This document shows positions 56,541 to 64,000 of a stretch of DNA of 64,000 bases, in pieces. Position 1 is the stretch's first letter, and each line of letters opens with the position of its first letter. The notes under the pieces are model-generated. The model had not been told where the DNA came from and searched no databases. It saw nothing but the letters and a program-made list of their open reading frames with translations. This DNA comes from Pseudevernia furfuracea (taxonomy: Eukaryota > Ascomycota > Lecanoromycetes > Lecanorales > Parmeliaceae), in the NCBI GenBank assembly GCA_022315425.1, contig JAIUPT010000050.1, positions 682,001 to 746,000 on the forward strand. Direction: 5' to 3'. Made by a program: the position numbers and the translations under genes.

Positions 56541-56885
56541 ATGGGGAGGTTGCGCGGGACCACAACCAAGCATCATTGCCCAAAAAAGGACAAAGGCCAA
56601 GGTAACTGCCGCCCAGGCAATGGGTACTGTGCCGAACACCAAACGATATGCCAAATCCACCCTCAAATTCCGTTTCTCAAAACGGAGCCATGTCCCAAAT
56701 GCAACGGTAGAGCTTCTGTAGGGGTTTTTTTTTTCCGCGGCCGCTTGACAGGATTGGAAAAACCCCGCTGATCTGTTTTCTTTTAGCACGATGACAGAAA
56801 AGAGGCCCAGGCGTATTCTCGACAGAGAGAAGCCGAGGTGGCGTCTCATCTGGGAGGAAAGGAGACTGGCAGAAAAGGTAAATAA
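56541..56885 (+). CDS. Small Cys/His-rich protein
   Basis: Two exons (56541-56717, 56787-56885) give 91 residues. The first exon encodes MGRLRGTTTKHHCPKKDKGQ, GNCRPGNGYCAEHQTICQIH and TEPCPKCNG, i.e. six Cys and four or more His in a compact, zinc-ribbon-like spacing. The second exon encodes a charged helix (HDDRKEAQAYSRQREAEV) ending GRKGK. Donor GTAGGG and acceptor TTTTAG keep the frame; an earlier donor at GGTAGAG would cause an immediate stop. I recall similar uncharacterised fungal proteins but no function. The reading is moderately secure because Cys/His spacing is unlikely by chance. Confidence 0.5.
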
Positions 56886-57996
56886 ACATGAGTCTTCGGT
56901 AGCGTTGGGTCGAGGGAGCCATCGAAGCACGACCTCTCTCGACCTCCGGCTGAATGGTCTGTCAAGACACGTATTCTTTAAACCGCGAGTACCTGCACCG
57001 GTTGCACGTACTTGCGTCAGAGTTTCTTTTTGTTTGATTTTGTTGCATCGTTGGATGTGGAGTTTGCAACCATTGTGGGACGGATCCGTTGCTCTGTTAC
57101 CGTCGGGTGTGGGCGTATTTTGGTTTATTCTGTTCCGAGGATATCATCGCCTGTTAGTGATCGGTCGTCAAGGGGTTTTGGAGAACAATCTTTTCTTGAT
57201 CTTTGAGCTCGTTTTCCATCAACTGTTCCATTGAAAATCGAAGAAGGGCGTCCGCGGATGTGCCTGGCCAGGTTTTTACAATCTCTTGACAAAGTGTGTT
57301 TTCGAAATTTCATGCGTGACGATGAGCTGACAGTTCCTCTGAAAGAGTGAAAGAAAGTGTGGAGCGCGCGGGGCGGATGGAAAATCGGCCGCTCTTGAAT
57401 TGAATTGTGAGCAAGTAGACGCCTTATACCTTGACCTCTCTGTTGTCGTAAGACTCCGCTGGCGCGAGACCCGATGGAACAACAATGCGAAGGTAGGAGG
57501 AAAATGGAGCAAAGGTCATGCATGCGTAGAGGAAAGCCCAAATTCTCCGAATGTTGACAGGACAGGGGAAGCCTCACTTTCTTTTACATTTGCACCTTTA
57601 ATCATGAATGTCGTTCAAAACAAAGCGGCTCTTTCTGTTAAAGGAAAATGAGTTAAAAAAAAGTGAAAAAAAAGTGAAAGCATGTCAGCGCGCCCTGAAC
57701 TGCGGGACTTTGTGTGAAGCGATGGTAAGTACGATTGTGTGTGCAGCTATGGGTCAAGGTAACGTCTTCTTTCTCAGAGTTCACGGATGATGCTCCCGGG
57801 TGAGTTTCCTAAAGGGATTGATTGGCGATCAAGATGAGGAAACTATGACTTGGCATGATCGATATTGGTGTTGGGGCAGTGTTTGAACCTCCAAATCCTC
57901 GGGATTCCTGGTGCGAGAAACTTGAATAGAGACAACGCGATCTCATTCTGCTAGGTCTGCATGCTTGAAAATATCACAACCATACCAAACAGACCA
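56886..57996. other. Intergenic stretch
   Basis: About 1.1 kb with no recognisable gene; short open frames on both strands only. Confidence 0.4.
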
Positions 57997-58040
57997 TCAA
58001 GGGATATGTTTCAAGTCAGTGATCCCCTTGGTAATGAAAC

Positions 58041-58088
58041 TCTCCACACCACCACCACCACCTCCTCCTCCTCCTCCTCCTCCTCCTC
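58041..58088 (+). repeat. CCA/CCT trinucleotide microsatellite
   Basis: Seven CCA-type then ten CCT-type triplets in a row; on the minus strand this encodes a polyglycine run in the distal tail copy of the phosphodiesterase gene. A shorter (CCT)n stretch at 58289-58302 separates the two tail copies. Confidence 0.9.
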
Positions 58089-58502
58089 CATTGTTGGAAC
58101 CACCCAGCCCATTCAGCGCATCCTGCGCCGCAAAAACATTTCCCCTATCAAAGTTATCCACCAAGACCCCCACCGGCGCCCGTCCGTACAGCCCTTGACA
58201 AATCCCCACCTGCGCCCCAATACTTCCCCCGCCGGCGGCGGCATTGGTCGTGTGATCCGCGCCGGCATCCGGGATATCAATGCTCCCGGCCTCCTCCTCC
58301 TCCATTGGTGGAACCACCCAACCCATTCAGCGCATCCTGCGCCGCAAAAACATTTCCCCTATCAAAGTTATCCACCAAGACCCCCACCGGCGCCCGTCCA
58401 TACAACCCTTGGCAAATCCCCACCTGCGCTCCGATACTTCCCCCGCCGGTGGCGGCATTGGTCGTGTTATCCGCGCCGGCGTCCGGGATATCAATGCTCC
58501 CG
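58089..58502 (-). repeat. 214-bp tandem duplication of the phosphodiesterase tail
   Basis: Bases 58089-58288 and 58303-58502 are about 95% identical (around ten differences, mostly transitions) with a 214-base offset. Both encode the block SIDIPDAGAD to DALNGLGGS on the minus strand. The proximal copy belongs to the gene at 58277-59206; the distal copy continues through polyglycine to ESFITKGITDLKHIP and a stop at 57997. Confidence 0.92.
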
Positions 58503-59206
58503 ACAGCCAAGTCCAGGAAATGATTCACAATGTACATCCGCCCGTCGGCGGCGGCACCCTTGGGCCGGTCGATGGAGCATTCGGCGAAGTCGGGGTCCGT
58601 GACGTCGTAGGGGGTTTCGAAGAAGTAGGTGAATTCGTCGAGGATGTAAGGGACCGAGGGCGCGGCGCCGGCGTCGAGGAAGGCGACGAGGCGGGTGTTG
58701 TTGCCGATCAGGTCGGTGAGGGTCGGCCACGCGGAGAGGCCGAGCGGGGAGGTCGGCGGCGCGTAGGCGTATTTTTTGAGGTCGCTGGTCGTGTATGCGG
58801 TGTCGAACATGCTGACGGGGACGTTGTCGCCGTTCACGAGGAGGAGGGTGACGACTTCGTTGGGGTGGGCGTCGAGCCAGGTTCTGACGTCTGTGAGGTA
58901 GTCGGAGAGGGGGCCGGCATCTTTTTCCCAGCAGCTGGTGTGGCAGAGGCTCAGGCTCCCGGAGCCGTCGAGGTGGGACTGGGCTTGTAGAAACCGGATC
59001 CCGGCGTCGAGTTGCGCGGTGATGTTCACATCTTGTTTGTCTGTGGGCATGGTGCCAACGAAGGCGGAGTCGTGGGACCCGATCTGGGTTATGTTTGAAT
59101 ATGGGCGGGAGCACAGCTCCGCGTGGCCATTGCACAGCGCGTGCGCGTATGCGGAGAGAGGAGACAGACAGAGGACAAAGCTGATGGGACTAAGAAGATG
59201 GCGCAT
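58277..59206 (-). CDS. Secreted PI-PLC-like phosphodiesterase
   Basis: A single exon of 309 residues. Residues 1-22 form a signal peptide (hydrophobic FVLCLSPLSAYAHA). The TIM-barrel phosphodiesterase fold (PLC-like X domain) is marked by ITQIGSHDSAFVG with catalytic-type His45, LDAGIRFLQAQSH, LCHTSC, WLDAHPNEVVTLLLVNGD, LVAFLDAGA and NHFLDL. It probably cleaves glycerophosphodiester or inositol-phosphate-type substrates outside the cell; the exact substrate is unknown. The end is abnormal: after GLGGSTNGGGGG the frame reaches REH and stop, just where a second, duplicated tail begins one base out of frame. The ancestral tail probably ended in the distal copy (to 57997). The protein is likely still functional because the barrel is complete. 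Confidence 0.85.
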   Translation of the reverse strand: MRHLLSPISFVLCLSPLSAYAHALCNGHAELCSRPYSNITQIGSHDSAFVGTMPTDKQDVNITAQLDAGIRFLQAQSHLDGSGSLSLCHTSCWEKDAGPLSDYLTDVRTWLDAHPNEVVTLLLVNGDNVPVSMFDTAYTTSDLKKYAYAPPTSPLGLSAWPTLTDLIGNNTRLVAFLDAGAAPSVPYILDEFTYFFETPYDVTDPDFAECSIDRPKGAAADGRMYIVNHFLDLAVGSIDIPDAGADNTTNAATGGGSIGAQVGICQGLYGRAPVGVLVDNFDRGNVFAAQDALNGLGGSTNGGGGGREH

Positions 59207-59208
59207 TT

Positions 59209-59278
59209 TGAAGAGGAAGAAGAAAAAGCGGAAGAAGCAGAAGAAGAAGCAGAAGAAGAAGAAGAAGAAGAAGGGAGA
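59209..59278 (+). repeat. GAA/CAG-type microsatellite in the leader
   Basis: A purine run of GAA and GCAGAA triplets lies directly upstream of the phosphodiesterase start, in its 5' leader (CTT-rich on the sense strand). Confidence 0.9.
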
Positions 59279-60046
59279 ATGACGAGGGCTTTCTGAACAG
59301 ACTGCAAATATAAAGAGAGAGCTTGTCTCTTACCACAAGCTTTTATATTGGGACACTGGTACATGATAATAATACATGCGCCACCCATCTTCAAAGTGGG
59401 CGCATCGTAGACGGAGAACAAAAAATTTGGCCCGGCTTGACAGAGGGTTGGTGGGCCTTAATCTCGCAGTTCGCGTATAGCATGTTGATTGTTGGATGTT
59501 GCATACTATTTATGAATTTAATAGACGTGTTCTTTGCAGAGAATAGGTCTTATTTGAGAGCAGCATAAGTAGCTGCATTTCATTAACGTTTAATTCTTTA
59601 TTTGAATTGATCTCTTTTAGAGCAATAGTATTCTTTCGTAGACACGCAAATAACACGCTATTATTTAATCTAGTATTCTATTCTTATTAACATATTCTTT
59701 TATTATTAGATTATTCATATCGTATTTTATTAGAGGGATTTCGCACCCCCTACACACTCTCATCAGAAGAGGTCAGGAATCTGGCCCCAGCTGATTATTG
59801 TGATACTCATCCGAGAAAACCGCTTTTAGGGTACGAGCTAGATAACAAGGGGTGATATAATCGGGGTCGGACTTGCCCTGATACCCGCTTAACCTCCCCC
59901 TTTAAGCATGACTTTTGCTACCTTCTCTTACTCAAATGATTCACGGACGAGACAAGTAATAGAAGGCCCAGAACCTCTGAAGTGCATGACAAGCTAAGCG
60001 ACTTCGATATTGCCAAACGAAAGCAAACACGGCCCACCTACCTTCT
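59279..60046. other. AT-rich intergenic stretch
   Basis: About 770 bases; 59570-59745 is strongly AT-rich. No gene or inverted repeat was recognised. Confidence 0.45.
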
Positions 60047-61290
60047 CTATTGAGAGAGACCCATCTCTGACAGATCAACATCAGGTTTTGTGCCCATGAT
60101 GATCTGACTCATGACCTTCCTGCTGTCCATTCCTAGGGTAACGCCATAGGAGCCGTGGCCCGAATTGATATACACACTCGGCTTTCGGTCATCTGAAGGT
60201 ATTGTGGTGCCTTGTATAGTCAACTACCAACCCGGTACAACAGTGATGACCGGAAGTCGCGATGGAATTTCTGGCCCAAAGGACCGCCCTTGCTTGACGA
60301 TATGTAATTCGGGATCATCGCCATGGTTGTGTTTCAAAAATCGAGTTGCGTGGGTCAGTAATTCAAGGAGTGCCTTCTCATCGGGTTCAGGGGTGTCTCC
60401 AACCGTAGGAAGAGTGCCGATCCGGCTTTTCTCGCCCGTTGCCCACACTTTCTGGTCGTTGCGGCCGGCAAACTCCAGCTTCTCGCCCACAATTTCATCA
60501 AAGTACACTGCTGCAATAGATTTGGCAGAGCATCGTTCTGTATTATACGAAGACGACCCAATCGCCAGCGTCAACCACAGCCTCTATGTTGACTGAGGCT
60601 TGGGGGAATAGCGTCTTGAATCCCACACACGTGTCCAGGGACCTGCCGCGAGGACAAGGTTGTCCCATCTAAGAATAGACTGCTCCCCTTTTTTGCCCAT
60701 CAGACTTAGAGCTTGTAGTCGATTGTCGTCTGAAAGCTTCGCGGAGACAGCCTGGCTGTTCATTCGACACTCAACTCCCGGGGCCAAACATTGATCGTAT
60801 AGCCAGAGGCCAAGAGCAACAGGGTCATTGCATACTCCCCATATTAGATTATGGTCAATCGCCTGCCATACGTAGATTCTTACACAATCGCCGTTCTCCC
60901 CGTCCTTGGGTTCCCTCGCTGCGTCCCGATCTGCTTCTACGCGGACCCAATCCGGAATCAGATCATGACCGACTGCAAGAGCCCCGGACTAAGCTTGAGA
61001 TTAACGCGTTCGTGCGGCAGCCGCACGCTCTCCTGAATCCTTCGTTACCCCCCAGTCTTTCCCCATCCAGTGTATGATTATTGTCCCAAAGGGGGGAACA
61101 AGGTCATCTTAGAACTCATTTTTTGGATAACATGCCGGTATCCGTGCCCGAGCTGTCTGCGAAGACGTCGTTCGCTGCGTCAATGACAATGACTCTGTGG
61201 GTGGTACAGCGAGACTCTTGCGCCAACTGGTAAGCGGTGCAGAGTCCAATTACGCCGGTGCTGACCATAGCAGTAGTTGTTTTCATGCGA
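60047..61290 (-). pseudogene. FAD-dependent (DAO/sarcosine-type) oxidoreductase relic
   Basis: On the minus strand the pieces of a D-amino-acid/sarcosine-oxidase-like flavoenzyme lie in order: GVIGLCTAYQLAQES and RVIVIDAANDVFADSSGTD (FAD dinucleotide-binding region), a middle block with ILRWDNLVLAAGPWT, then FKTLFPQASVNIEAVVDAGD in another frame, SSYNTERCSAKSIAAVYFDE in a third, TLPTVGDTPEPDEKALLELL, and the family's C-terminal INSGHGSYGVTLGMDSRKVM. Stops (including TAG at 60224-60226) and at least three frame changes make it a pseudogene. The C-terminal block after that TAG remains in the same frame to 60047. Confidence 0.75.
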
Positions 61291-61603
61291 GGGAAGGAAA
61301 AAAAGGCTTTACTTACCTATTGAAAAGAAGGGGTAGGAATATCATGCAGCCGCAGAGCAAGTAGCATCGTTACACTGGCGTCCGAGATGGAGGTGGTTCA
61401 GACCTGAGTGAAGCGATCATAAGGCGGTTCTGCGATTAGCATCTCTACATTTTCGATGAGTACGGATCGGTCAAAGGCGGTCGTCTTCTCGCCTGACGGC
61501 CAGCTTCTGACATCTACCGTTTTCGCGAAAGAACGAAACTTGATCCCATTAGTGTCATCACGTTGCTTTATATAATGACATAGGAAACTCAAAAAATAGT
61601 CTT

Positions 61604-61745
61604 GGGCGTGTAACTCAGCGGTAAGTTCGGATGATAGATTAAAAAATGTTATCAGTATGGTAATGTTGGAAATAGGCTAGAGTGTGGGATTGCAGTGTTC
61701 GCTAAATTAATCCCACGGTCACTGGTTCGAATCCGGTCATGCCCT
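61604..61745 (+). tRNA. tRNA-Cys (GCA) with D-loop insertion and anticodon intron
   Basis: The acceptor stem GGGCGTG (61604-61610) pairs with CATGCCC (61738-61744), followed by T73, the cysteine identity discriminator. The D stem is ACTC (61613-61616) with GAGT (61680-61683). The anticodon arm TGGGA-TTGCAG...TCCCA has anticodon GCA at 61692-61694, with a 14-nt intron after position 37. The T arm is ACTGG-TTCGAAT-CCGGT. The D-loop should be AGCGGTA (61617-61623), but about 56 extra bases (61624-61679) stand between it and the D stem's 3' strand. A box (TAACTCAGCGG) and B box (GGTTCGAATCC) are both intact, a TATATAAT motif lies about 30 bases upstream, and T runs follow. Without the insertion it is an ordinary tRNA-Cys. 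Confidence 0.82.
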
Positions 61746-61746
61746 A

Positions 61747-61838
61747 TTTTTTTTCATTTTCTTTTTCTTTTTTTTTGGCTTCTTTTTTTTTTTGGAAAAG
61801 AGGACTTTGTTTGTATACTTTGCTTGTTCCTTTTTTTC
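61747..61838 (+). terminator. Pol III T-run terminator region
   Basis: Immediately after the tRNA 3' end come TTTTTTTT, then several further runs of five to nine T, as expected for RNA polymerase III termination. Confidence 0.7.
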
Positions 61839-62274
61839 TTCTTTTTTGTCTGTTTCATAAATTGTATTTAAACGCTTGCCAACCGGTCTCCTGGCGCGCG
61901 ATCATATGAGAATGTGACTGTTGTACATCTTCTATTCCATGAAAACATTCAGGCTTTGAGCGATGTTGCGCACTTCGTCCGAGCACACAAGGAAGTCTTT
62001 TTTTATTGCTACCTATCGCTTGTCTCCTAGCATATTTGATTCTCGGTCTTATCGCTTTCAAACCTTTCACAACCATCATCAGTGCAATTTGAAATGTACC
62101 TCTCGGCCCTGTACGAAAGTGATGAGCGATCTGAGGCACTTGACCTCAATCCCTGGAACAATCCATCAGTGTCAGATTGCTGGCGACGGCTCTGAGGATC
62201 GATGCTGTTGACAGGATGTGGGGATCTTGTCGGCGAGGAGGTCTAGGCTCTGAGGGAACCACAACTGTCTTCGT
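61839..62274. other. Intergenic stretch, tRNA to receptor gene
   Basis: No supported gene; a minus-strand open frame at about 61855-62139 has no signature. It contains the 3' end of the receptor gene. Confidence 0.4.
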
Positions 62275-63588
62275 TTATTTGATGGTCATTCTGTCTTGCG
62301 AATCATATCGTTCTAGACCTTGAAGTTTCATGTTGTTATCCCTTCCTTCTGTCACTGTAAAGGTGTAGTCTGAGGGAGCGGGGGACCGAGCCCAGCCGTG
62401 TACCATTTCTGTTTGGAAGCGCTCTTCCCCGCTTAGAATGGCAAATGGGTTTACCTTGGATTTGTCACTGGTTGAATTTTTCCATCTTACTGGACCATGA
62501 ATGTCATTCGTCATGAGACCGATGGCGAGAGAGCCAACCAGAGGTTTGAGGAACGGCGCACAGCTTGCAACAATGCAATAATTGGTATGCGTTAGGGTGA
62601 TGAGTGCGACGTTGACAGCGTCAAATGTTGTGTCCGAGGAATGATAGACTTTGTAGAGATACACGAGGCGCAAGACAGCAAGTGGGATTGTTCTGAATTA
62701 TGTCAGTACATGAGCATACAGGTCTGGCGGGCTTGCATACGTTAAATTTGGTGTAAATGACAAAAATACCAAATATTTCTTTGCGGTGGGAATTTGAAGT
62801 TTGAAGAGCAGATACAACGGTGCAAGCCCTATTAGAAGCTGAGTGGTAACGTCAATCGCTCCATTGGCTATCCAGAAAACTAACTAGTTCCCGTTATTCT
62901 CATTATATGGCATTGCTAACCCATGATTGCATACCTGATTAAAACAGCGTCCAGAACCTTGATCCCACGGATTCGGAACAGCGCACTGAAATGATATGCA
63001 TAAGACTGCTATCACAAGCCACGTAAGGATGAAGACTGTTGTTCCCTTTACAATGGTTCGTCTCAAGTTTGGCCTGTCTGGCGCGTTCGGTCGAGCCAGC
63101 AGCATCAGGAACTGCAATGCGGCCGTCTTCGTAATGTATAGTGTGAAGACATAGAAGAACTGAGAGACATATGCTGACTGATATTTCTTGGTCAGCGGGA
63201 TGAATCATTCCTGAGAAATCGTCGCGCAATCACTGACTTTCTCGTCGAGGTCAAGTTGGTGACTATCCAAGGCATTCTCAGGCTGGCCCAAGCCAGACTG
63301 AACCTCTGCTGCGACGGCAACACAATGACCGACAGCTGTGAACTAGGTAGTGTTAGAAGAAGTGTCTGAGCAAGACGAACTCTTTAGCACTAGTGATTGT
63401 GAGCTTACCATGGCAAGTATCATGAGAATATCATCATTTTGGAATTTCCGAATCATTTTCCACTTTGTCGCCACTTTGCCGAAAACGAACAGGATCATGA
63501 CAATCAGAGTGAAGCAGGCAAACGCATTGATTAAAGTGCCGCGATACTCTGCGTCTGTCTGGGTCATCTTCGGGAAGCTTGATAACAT
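62275..63588 (-). CDS. Pth11/rhodopsin-domain seven-helix membrane protein
   Basis: Five minus-strand exons (63409-63588, 63238-63342, 62935-63177, 62741-62883, 62275-62692) give 362 residues. Seven hydrophobic segments are visible: ACFTLIVMILFVFG; ILMILAMFTAVGHCVAVA; the SQFFYVFTLYITKTAALQFL helix; TTVFILTWLVIAVLCISF; LVFWIANGAIDVTTQLLIG; LVFLSFTPNLTTIPLAVLRL; NYCIVASCAPFLKPLV. The family's extracellular Cys-bearing CAVPNPWDQGSGRCFNQ loop is present, and the C-terminal tail is polar. This is the fungal rhodopsin-like domain of Pth11-related receptors and integral membrane proteins, thought to sense surface or host cues; the ligand is unknown. A CFEM domain is not present. Start could be 63588 or the internal Met at 63567. 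Confidence 0.82.
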
Positions 63589-63677
63589 TTCGTCGACGAC
63601 AGGATTGGGGCAGGAGAAGATAGTGAAGAAAGATGGTACTTTGAGTCTCCCAATACTGTCTCGAGACTGTGCCAGCT

Positions 63678-64000
63678 GGCTCTAAGGATCCGGATACCGA
63701 GTCGCAAATGATGAGCAAGAATTGGAAGGATATCAGTGCATTCAAAGCAAAACAGTCGCATCGCTGCAACTAGAGGCGGTGTGGCGTTAAAGCACTCACC
63801 TGCTCCCTCCCCCTGGCTCCGAAGATGCACTAATCGAGTTTCAATTGGTGGACAAGGACATGGAGCCTATTACTGCTTCGAAAGCAGAGCAACTCCGGTG
63901 CTGAGACCTTAGGGGATCTGATGTCATGCACTCACTTACTCCCTCCACGGGCTCTGAAGGTCCAGATAGCGAGTTGCTATTGGGGAACAAGAGCTCGAAG
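63678..64000 (+). repeat. Imperfect tandem repeat, unit about 136 bp
   Basis: Blocks starting GGCTCTAAGGATCCGGATAC (63678), GGCTCCGAAGATGCACTAAT (63815) and GGCTCTGAAGGTCCAGATAG (63950) recur with spacings of 137 and 135 bases. Each block goes on through GAGT and GGxGAACAAG-like sequence, and the second and third are preceded by a CACTCAC-TxCTCCCTCC block. The third copy runs off the window. Confidence 0.6.

Noticed and set aside
57997..58326. Separate minus-strand glycine-rich gene
   Set aside because: It is only the duplicated, out-of-phase tail of the adjacent phosphodiesterase gene.
57961..58990. Plus-strand open frames opposite the phosphodiesterase
   Set aside because: They are shadows of the minus-strand gene with biased Arg/Gly/Val composition and the duplicated segment.
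61398..61640. Minus-strand coding-looking stretch (VDVRSWPSGEKTTAFDRSVL)
   Set aside because: Peptide quality is reasonable, but it is short, overlaps the tRNA 5' region and cannot be joined to the neighbouring oxidoreductase relic in frame.
61621..61680. Spliceosomal GT-AG intron (GTAAGT to CTAG) inside the tRNA gene
   Set aside because: Removing exactly this segment leaves a D stem with a three-base loop and loses the conserved GG of the D-loop; the 56-base removal (61624-61679 or its TA-shifted registers) gives a normal D arm, so the GT-AG look is probably chance.
1..64000. CRISPR arrays, rRNA, plasmid or phage features
   Set aside because: No regularly spaced identical repeats, rRNA signatures or prokaryotic operon structure were seen; the sequence is eukaryotic throughout.

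Overview
The window is nuclear DNA of a filamentous ascomycete (Pezizomycotina). The evidence is many short GT-AG introns of about 50-80 bases, with branch sites such as TGCTAAT, and orthologues typical of that group: a group III hybrid histidine kinase of the Nik1/Os-1 type, a Uls1-type SNF2/RING translocase, an FG nucleoporin, a Pth11/rhodopsin-like receptor, fungal STAND (NLR-like) proteins and the fungal-only DUF6594 and DUF3435 families. No rRNA, CRISPR array or prokaryotic operon is visible. Gene models were spliced by hand, so exon edges are inferences from reading frame, splice consensus and family knowledge.

Layout. 1-14.5 kb is mostly conserved: 14-3-3 (+), Uls1-like translocase (+), a short coiled-coil protein (+), a 3-kb stretch with only a decayed coding trace, then Ran GTPase (-). 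14.9-40.3 kb is an accessory island of relics: a frameshifted DUF3435 (FluG-domain) recombinase relative, a MITE, a patatin-free lipase/NB-ARC/TPR NLR with in-frame stops, a damaged fungal hypothetical gene, a RIP-like AT-rich piggyBac transposase relic abutting a 5'-truncated lysine 2,3-aminomutase, another shattered gene, an apparently intact DUF6594 membrane protein, a large NACHT-ankyrin-SPRY NLR relic, and a 628-bp element with perfect 37-bp terminal inverted repeats. 40.4-56.9 kb returns to dense conserved genes: Nas2/PSMD9 (-), ATPase inhibitor IF1 (+), Nsp1 (-), a Laa2/aftiphilin-like protein (+), Nik1 (+), a probably mitochondrial lipase (-), an APH/choline-kinase-fold protein (+) and a small Cys-rich protein (+). 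57-64 kb is subtelomere-like or accessory in flavour: a secreted PI-PLC-like phosphodiesterase with a duplicated tail (-), an FAD oxidoreductase pseudogene (-), an unusual tRNA-Cys gene (+), a seven-helix receptor (-) and a tandem repeat at the window edge.

How the genes fit together. The conserved genes are ordinary single-gene units rather than a pathway; two pairs are divergent with short shared promoters (Nas2/IF1 and Nsp1/Laa2-like). The island between ran and nas2 is the unusual part. A DUF3435 relic lies at its left edge and points inward, followed by NLR-type genes, transposon debris and a sporadic metabolic gene. That is the layout of a decayed Starship-like giant mobile element, although no intact captain, terminal repeat or target duplication was found. 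The second notable feature is a tRNA-Cys(GCA) gene whose acceptor, anticodon and T arms, U73 discriminator and both internal promoter boxes are intact, but whose D-loop carries a 56-nt insertion in addition to a normal-position anticodon-loop intron.
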